From: Accumulibacter sp.
GTDB taxonomy: Bacteria > Pseudomonadota > Gammaproteobacteria > Burkholderiales > Rhodocyclaceae
DNA length: 10,287 bases
Assembly (NCBI GenBank): GCA_031274075.1
Contig: JAISQQ010000248.1
Location: forward strand, 1-10,287
Direction: 5' to 3'
The notes beneath the pieces are model-generated. The model saw nothing but the letters and a program-made list of their open reading frames with translations, searched no databases and was not told the origin of the DNA. Within the stretch, counting starts at the first letter, position 1. Each line of letters opens with the position of its first letter. Below, one piece after another: positions 6,349 to 10,287 of this stretch. Both the position numbers and the translations under genes were made by a program.

Positions 6349-7224
6349 TCAACGGGTCCTGTTCGCCAACTGATACACGGTCTTTCCCTGCAAACGGAAC
6401 AGGTCCGACGCGTACAGGAAGCTCTCCGAATGCCCGGCAAAAAGAAGACCGTCGCCGTCCAGCAGCGGAGCAAAGCGCTGGAGAATCTTGTATTGCGTCG
6501 GTTTATCGAAATAAATCATGATGTTGCGGCAAAAGAGCGCATCCAGCGGGCCGCGCACGCTCCAGTTCGGCTCGAGCAGGTTCAGCCGTTGGAAATTCAC
6601 CAGCCGGCGAAGTTCCGGGCGCACGGAAAACGTCTCGCCGCCGCTGCCCGTGTTTCTCACGAAGAAACGGCTCAGGCGCTCCCGCGGCAACTGATCGATC
6701 CGATCGTGCGCGTAAACGCCTTTCGCCGCCGTGGCGAGCACGCTGGTATCCAGGTCGGAGGCGAAAATCGACACCGGGATATTGAAGCTGTTGAACGTTT
6801 CCACCGCCGTCATGGCGATGCTGTAAGGCTCCTCGCCGGTTGACGAGGCGCAGCACCATATCTTGATCGAAGGCTTGCCCTGGAGCTTCTTCAGGTGCGC
6901 GCCGAGGATCGGGAAGTGATGCGGTTCGCGAAAAAAAGACGTGAGATTGGTGGTCAGCGAGTTGACGAACTTCTCCCATTCCAGCTTGTCGCCCTTTTTC
7001 AGCGCCGCCAGGTAGTCGCTGAAGGTCTTCATGCCCTTTTCGCGCAGGCGCTTGGCCAGCCGGCCATAGACCATGTCCTGCTTGGCCGACGACAGCGAGA
7101 TGCCGGCATGCTCATAGATCAGCTTGCGAACCTGCTCGAAATCGGCCAGGGTGAAGACGAACTCACGCCTCTCGTTTTCACGTTGCAGCAAGGGTTTCCC
7201 CCACAGCGTACTGTTATCGGTCAC
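6349..7224 (-). CDS. cheR: Chemotaxis protein methyltransferase CheR
   Basis: Transfers methyl from S-adenosylmethionine to glutamates of chemoreceptors, resetting sensitivity. Its 291 aa match the family length. The helical N-terminal domain (about 20-90) is followed by NLTSFFRE (93-100, Arg99 corresponding to the conserved active-site Arg). Next come the SAM-binding [12 protein letters not shown] (124-135), [10 protein letters not shown] with Asp157, [10 protein letters not shown] (231-240) and LFAGHSES (261-268). No TPR tail is fused. The start is GTG. Upstream are two copies of an AGGAGG-containing 10-mer and then GGGG six bases before the start. It follows motB by 67 bases and its stop is one base before cheB, so the two antagonistic enzymes are translated together. 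Confidence 0.96.
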   Translation of the reverse strand: MTDNSTLWGKPLLQRENERREFVFTLADFEQVRKLIYEHAGISLSSAKQDMVYGRLAKRLREKGMKTFSDYLAALKKGDKLEWEKFVNSLTTNLTSFFREPHHFPILGAHLKKLQGKPSIKIWCCASSTGEEPYSIAMTAVETFNSFNIPVSIFASDLDTSVLATAAKGVYAHDRIDQLPRERLSRFFVRNTGSGGETFSVRPELRRLVNFQRLNLLEPNWSVRGPLDALFCRNIMIYFDKPTQYKILQRFAPLLDGDGLLFAGHSESFLYASDLFRLQGKTVYQLANRTR

Positions 7225-7230
7225 GCGCCA

Positions 7231-7254
7231 CCCCTTCCTCCTTCTTCCTCCTTC
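7231..7254 (-). promoter_or_regulatory. Tandem ribosome-binding sites before cheR
   Basis: On the minus strand the 10-mer GAAGGAGGAA occurs twice head to tail (7254-7245 and 7244-7235), followed by GGGG. The nearer AGGAGG is 12 bases from the GTG start, longer than ideal, while the GGGG is 6 bases away. The whole is part of a 26-base pure purine run. Confidence 0.6.
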
Positions 7255-7291
7255 CCGCCTCGTTCGTTCCGGCGGGATTCCATTCGCGCCG

Positions 7292-8224
7292 TCATTGCCG
7301 CGGCGCCTCCGGAACCAGGGCCGACGCCGCCTCTTCGGAGCCTTCGACCGACACCGTGGCGTAGCCGTCCTCCATCAGCATGGCTTCCTCGGTCCGTTTG
7401 TTCAATACCACGATGTTGATCCGCCGGTTGGACGGACTCAAGGGGTCGTTCTTGTCGAAAAGGACCATCGACGACAGCCCGACGACCCGCAATACCTTGT
7501 TTTCGTCCATCCCTCCGGCGATCATCTCGCGCCGCGAGGCGTTGGCCCGGTTCGCCGACAATTCCCAGTTGGAGAACCCTCGATCGCCGCCGCTGAACTG
7601 CGCCGCGTCGGTATGCCCGGAGAAGCTGACCCTGTTGGGCACGGTATTCAGCGCCTTGCCGATTTCGCGGAGAATCTCCTTCGAGTAAGGCTTCAGCTCG
7701 GCGCTGCTGGTATCGAACATCGGACGGTTCTTCTCATCGATGATCTGGATGCGCAGCCCCTCGGTGGTCACGTCCAGCAGCAACTGGTTCTTGAACTGGC
7801 GAAGCGTCGAACTCGTTTCGATCAGCTTCTCGAGACCGCCCTTGAGCTCGTTCAGCGATATCTTCTCGCGCCGCTCGAATTCCTTGCGCAGTTCCTCGGC
7901 GCGCGCTTTCCTCTCGGCTTCGACGTCGCCGCGCTTGACCTGTCCCGAACTGCTGGTCAGATCCCTGCCGCCGCCCTTCAGGATGCTGGTGGCGTCGCCC
8001 GCGCCGGAACCTCCGGACATGCTCACTTTCAGCGGATTCTGGAAATAATCGGCAATTCCCTTCAAGTCGCCGCTGGCCGTCGACCCCAGCAGCCACATCA
8101 GCAGGAAGAAAGCCATCATCGCCGTCATGAAATCGGCGTACGCCAGCTTCCAAACCCCACCGTGATGCCCGGCGGCGCTTTTCTTGATGCGTTTGATGAC
8201 GATCGGACGGAGATCTTCACTCAT
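7292..8224 (-). CDS. motB: Flagellar stator protein MotB
   Basis: Inner-membrane stator subunit that anchors the motor to peptidoglycan and carries the proton-binding aspartate. The 310 aa include a basic cytoplasmic N-terminus and one membrane segment (about 29-49). Asp31 in YADFMTAMMAFF corresponds to the essential E. coli Asp32. A periplasmic linker with a charged coiled-coil-like stretch (about 95-145) follows, then an OmpA/MotB peptidoglycan-binding domain (about 150-270) with SGHTDA, NWELSANRAN and NRRINIVVL. The Asp and absence of PomB-like features favour proton coupling, but ion type is inferred. The ATG has AGGGG about 7 bases upstream and follows motA by 24 bases. Confidence 0.96.
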   Translation of the reverse strand: MSEDLRPIVIKRIKKSAAGHHGGVWKLAYADFMTAMMAFFLLMWLLGSTASGDLKGIADYFQNPLKVSMSGGSGAGDATSILKGGGRDLTSSSGQVKRGDVEAERKARAEELRKEFERREKISLNELKGGLEKLIETSSTLRQFKNQLLLDVTTEGLRIQIIDEKNRPMFDTSSAELKPYSKEILREIGKALNTVPNRVSFSGHTDAAQFSGGDRGFSNWELSANRANASRREMIAGGMDENKVLRVVGLSSMVLFDKNDPLSPSNRRINIVVLNKRTEEAMLMEDGYATVSVEGSEEAASALVPEAPRQ

Positions 8225-8248
8225 GCGATTCCCCTGGCGCGCGCCGGC

Positions 8249-9106
8249 TTACTTGCCCTTGCGCGCCTTCAGTTCTCCCTCGAGCTCGGAGAAACTCGGC
8301 CGGTCGTTGGAGAAAAGCACCTTGCGGCCGAACTCGACCGCCACCTGCGGCGCATACCCCGACATCGACGCCAGCAGCACGACCTTGACCACCTGGTAGA
8401 CCTTCGACCCCTCGTTGGCCTTCTGTCCGAGCAGCGAAGCGATCGGCGTCACGAAGCCGTAGGAAAGCAGGATGCCGAGGAAGGTGCCGACCAGCGCGCC
8501 GCCGATCATCTTGCCAAGCACCGGCGGCGGTTCGCCGACCGAGCCCATGACGTTGACCACGCCCATCACCGCGACCACGATGCCGAACGCCGGCAGGCCG
8601 TCGGCCGCTCCGCTCACGGCATGGCCGGGAACTTCCGCCTCGTGGTGGTGCGTTTCGATCTCCATGTCCATCAGGTTTTCGATTTCCAGCGCGTTGAGGT
8701 TGCCGCCGACCATCATGCGCAGGTAATCGGTGATGAACTCCATGACGTGGTGGTCATGGGAAATCGACGGATATTTGCCGAAGATCGGGCTGTCGTGCGG
8801 ATTCTCGACGTCGTTCTCGATCGACATCAAGCCTTCCTTGCGCACCTTGGCGAGCACCTCGAACAGCATCGCCAGGAGATCGACATAGACCGCCTTGTTG
8901 TACTTGGAGCCTTTGAACAGGCTGGGCAGCGCGCCGAAGGTCGCCTTCACGACCTTGAGATCGTTGCTGCCGATGAAGGCGCCGAGCGTGAGTCCGACGA
9001 GCGCGATGTACTCCGTCGGCACCCAAAGCGCCGCCAGACTGCCATGCACCGCGTAGGTTCCGAGCGAGGAGGCCAAGATGATGACGTAACCGACGATAAG
9101 AAACAT
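8249..9106 (-). CDS. motA: Flagellar stator protein MotA
   Basis: Four-helix inner-membrane stator subunit that forms the proton channel with MotB and pushes on FliG. I choose ATG 9106 (285 aa, usual length), with GGAGGA 5-6 bases upstream and a hydrophobic first segment starting at residue 2. A longer frame to 9280 is open, but it would run through the promoter and add non-membrane residues. Arg89 and Glu97 in the loop segment RKEGLMSIE correspond to E. coli Arg90 and Glu98, which contact FliG. The channel prolines are seen in GLPAFGIVVAVMGVVN and YGFVTPIAS. Four hydrophobic segments lie near 1-20, 30-47, 170-190 and 200-222. It is the first gene of the operon and diverges from the NUDIX gene. 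Confidence 0.96.
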   Translation of the reverse strand: MFLIVGYVIILASSLGTYAVHGSLAALWVPTEYIALVGLTLGAFIGSNDLKVVKATFGALPSLFKGSKYNKAVYVDLLAMLFEVLAKVRKEGLMSIENDVENPHDSPIFGKYPSISHDHHVMEFITDYLRMMVGGNLNALEIENLMDMEIETHHHEAEVPGHAVSGAADGLPAFGIVVAVMGVVNVMGSVGEPPPVLGKMIGGALVGTFLGILLSYGFVTPIASLLGQKANEGSKVYQVVKVVLLASMSGYAPQVAVEFGRKVLFSNDRPSFSELEGELKARKGK

Positions 9107-9155
9107 TCCATTCCTCCGAATCACGCCGGGCCGGAGCGCCAGCTTTTTCCATCCG

Positions 9156-9170
9156 CCGCTATTGTAGCGG
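9156..9170 (-). promoter_or_regulatory. Candidate motA promoter -10 inside a perfect palindrome
   Basis: TACAAT on the minus strand (9166-9161; five of six matches to TATAAT) sits in a perfect inverted repeat, CCGCTA / TTG / TAGCGG. The expected start is about 48 bases before the motA ATG. The -35 region 17 bases upstream (TTTCGC) is weak, which might indicate an activator or a different sigma factor. Confidence 0.45.
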
Positions 9171-9223
9171 GATGCCGGGCCACGCGAAACAGGAGAAAAG
9201 CCATTCCGGAAAGCCCGCCGGCG

Positions 9224-9251
9224 CGAACATCGCTTTCGGATCGGATAGAAT
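9224..9251 (+). promoter_or_regulatory. Candidate promoter of the NUDIX gene
   Basis: TAGAAT at 9246-9251 lies 16 bases after CGAACA (three of six matches to TTGACA). Transcription would start near 9258, leaving about 20 bases before the ATG at 9279, with only a weak GGA as ribosome site. Confidence 0.4.
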
Positions 9252-9278
9252 CGGCGCATCCCCTGACGATGACCGGAC

Positions 9279-9812
9279 ATGAACTACTGTAGCCAGTGCG
9301 GCGCCAAAGTCGTCTTGCGCGTTCCCGAGGGCGATTCGCGCCCGCGCCACGTCTGCCCGCAATGCGGCGAAATCCACTATCTCAATCCCAAACTGGTGAT
9401 CGGGTGCCTCGCCGAGTGGGAAGACCGCCTGCTGCTTTGCCGGCGCGCCATCGAGCCGCGCTACGGACTCTGGACGCTGCCCGCCGGCTTCATGGAAAAC
9501 GGCGAATCGACGGCGCAGGCGGCGCTGCGCGAAACCGGCGAGGAAGCCTGCGCGCGCGTCGCCATCGGCCCGCTTTTCGCGCTGGTCAACATCCCGCACA
9601 TCGACCAGGTACACCTGTTCTACCGCGCCCGCATGCTGGACGCCGATTTCGCCGCGGGCGAGGAGAGCCTCGAAACGAGGCTCTTCGACGAAGCCCGGAT
9701 TCCCTGGGACCGGCTGGCGTTCCGCAGCGTCGCCTTCTGCCTGGAAGCGTATTTCACCGACCGCCGCGCCGGCGCTTTCGGATTCCACGAAACGAGCCTG
9801 CCACCGCCCTGA
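9279..9812 (+). CDS. Zinc-ribbon NUDIX hydrolase, FAD-pyrophosphatase-like
   Basis: Probably hydrolyses a nucleoside-diphosphate-linked substrate (NDP-X) using divalent metal. The 177 aa begin with a zinc ribbon, Cys4-x2-Cys7 and Cys26-x2-Cys29. The NUDIX fold follows (about 36-150) with the box G-FMENG-E-x7-RETGEEACA. All box acids and the Arg are present, but the usual Gly near the end is Cys; substitution there is, from memory, common in this subfamily. The downstream pattern (FALVNIPHIDQVHLFYRA, then EESLETRLF and a conserved LAFRSV) resembles the family of plant NUDX23, which cleaves FAD and ADP-ribose. The true substrate cannot be fixed from sequence. It is transcribed alone, divergent from motA and convergent with the tonB-like gene, so a role in motility is not implied. 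Confidence 0.9.
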   Translation: MNYCSQCGAKVVLRVPEGDSRPRHVCPQCGEIHYLNPKLVIGCLAEWEDRLLLCRRAIEPRYGLWTLPAGFMENGESTAQAALRETGEEACARVAIGPLFALVNIPHIDQVHLFYRARMLDADFAAGEESLETRLFDEARIPWDRLAFRSVAFCLEAYFTDRRAGAFGFHETSLPPP

Positions 9813-9814
9813 CC

Positions 9815-9917
9815 TTCCAGAGGACAGAGGACTGAAGACAGAGGACAGTCCAGTTACCGGGCGCGAAGCGCCCGCAAATATTACTGTCCTCCGTCTTCTG
9901 TCCTCTGTCATCTGGAA
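9815..9917. repeat. Long inverted repeat built from heptamers, between convergent genes
   Basis: Two 35-bp arms, 9815-9849 and 9883-9917, are inverted copies with 32 of 35 positions matching. Each arm contains four heptamers of the type ARGACWG or a close variant (left arm 9821-9848). The 33-base spacer holds its own perfect 7-bp hairpin, CGGGCGC-GAA-GCGCCCG, at 9858-9874. Transcribed from either side this folds into a very stable stem, so it may end both the NUDIX and tonB-like transcripts, although no T-run follows. The right arm supplies the last 10 bases and the stop codon of the tonB-like gene. It resembles a dispersed intergenic repeat; copies elsewhere cannot be checked here. Confidence 0.85.
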
Positions 9918-10287
9918 CCCTCGTCTTCCAGATTGAAACTGACTACCTGCAAGATCCGGAAATCCCGGCCTTTCAGGCTCTCGGGCAAGTCGGTCCGGCG
10001 GACGGCCTGGCGCAGCGTTTCGAGCGCCTGCTCGTCGAGGATTTTCTTTCCGCTCGAAGCGGCGAGCGACAGCTCGGGTTCGGCGGCCGGCGGCCGGAAA
10101 TCCAGCGCGATTTCCACGCTCCCTTCCCATCCCTGCTCCCTGGCCAGCGGCGGATAACGTTTCAAGCGCTCGGCGCTGGCCTTCAAGGCCAATCGGTACC
10201 GCCGAAGATCGTCGGCGCCGGTCTCGTCCCGCGCGGGCGCGGCGACGGGAAGCGCCGCGGACGCCTCCGCTCGCGGCGCGTCGTCCG
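9908..10287 (-). CDS. TonB C-terminal-domain protein, 5' end outside the window
   Basis: The frame is open to the right edge, so this is the C-terminal ~126 residues of a larger protein. It begins in an Ala/Pro-rich stretch (EASAALPVAAPARDE), typical of the periplasm-spanning linker of energy transducers. A domain then starts RYRLALKASAERLKRYPPLAREQGWEG and continues with SVEIALDF, DEQALETLRQAV and a final strand ILQVVSFNLED. The YP..A...GWEG pattern and helix-strand order fit the TonB C-terminal domain, which touches TonB-dependent outer-membrane receptors. The membrane anchor would lie upstream, unseen. A TTG at 10192 could serve as a start but would cut off the linker and is unlikely. The stop codon lies in the adjacent inverted repeat. 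A TonB-like domain in a non-transporter protein cannot be excluded. Confidence 0.75.
   Translation of the reverse strand, partial: DDAPRAEASAALPVAAPARDETGADDLRRYRLALKASAERLKRYPPLAREQGWEGSVEIALDFRPPAAEPELSLAASSGKKILDEQALETLRQAVRRTDLPESLKGRDFRILQVVSFNLEDEGSR

Noticed and set aside
6348..6473. Longer cheB with start at ATG 6473
   Set aside because: The added residues come from the cheR coding region in another frame and do not resemble a receiver; the GTG at 6347 has a better position and ribosome site.
4785..6521. Long plus-strand open frame across cheV, the gap and cheB
   Set aside because: It is antisense to real genes at both ends, and its passage through the gap shows no coding character.
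9107..9280. Longer motA with start near 9280
   Set aside because: The extension would run through the candidate promoter and add a non-membrane N-terminus not found in MotA; ATG 9106 has GGAGGA directly upstream.
7124..9292. Very long plus-strand open frame (722 codons) opposite cheR, motB and motA
   Set aside because: It mirrors three certain genes, is full of His, Arg and Asp from reversed codons, and has no recognisable domain or ribosome site.
9159..10130. Minus-strand open frame across the NUDIX gene and the inverted repeat
   Set aside because: It overlaps a clear NUDIX gene and part of the tonB-like gene in another frame, and its sequence has no family features.

Overview
The window looks like a chemotaxis and flagellar-motor operon from a GC-rich, flagellated proteobacterium, most likely a betaproteobacterium. 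The reasons are a CheZ phosphatase beside CheY (mainly beta-, gamma- and epsilon-type bacteria), an E. coli-like MotA/MotB pair, consistently high GC, and betaproteobacterial-looking -10 boxes (TACAAT, TAGAAT). The exact taxon cannot be read from the sequence alone.

Layout. On the minus strand, in transcription order from about 9166 down to 129: motA, motB, cheR, cheB, a 307-bp gap, cheV (a), cheV (b), cheY, cheZ, cheA. Apart from the gap, the genes are 1 to 67 bp apart, and cheR/cheB and cheY/cheZ are nearly fused by stop/start proximity. The gap suggests two transcription units, motAB-cheRB and cheVVYZA. Divergent from motA on the plus strand is a zinc-ribbon NUDIX hydrolase (9279-9812). 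Convergent with it is the 3' end of a TonB-like gene that runs off the right edge. The NUDIX and tonB genes meet in a long inverted repeat made of heptamers. Positions 1-128, after cheA, hold only hairpin-forming non-coding sequence.

How the genes work together. CheA (kinase) would be coupled to receptors by CheW-type domains, which in this window occur only in CheA P5 and the two CheV proteins. CheA phosphorylates CheY, which acts on the flagellar switch. CheZ removes the phosphate. CheR and CheB set receptor methylation. MotA/MotB form the proton-driven stator.

What is unusual. There is no cheW, cheD or receptor gene in the window. CheB consists only of the methylesterase domain, without its phosphorylatable receiver. 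CheA has a long Ala/Pro/Gly linker where the CheY/CheB-docking P2 domain normally sits. Two full CheV proteins with intact receiver aspartates are present. Together these suggest a variant chemotaxis circuit in which phosphorylation feedback may run through CheV rather than CheB. That is inference: other che genes elsewhere in the genome could supply the missing parts. I saw no wholly unknown gene system; the core genes are recognisable families.
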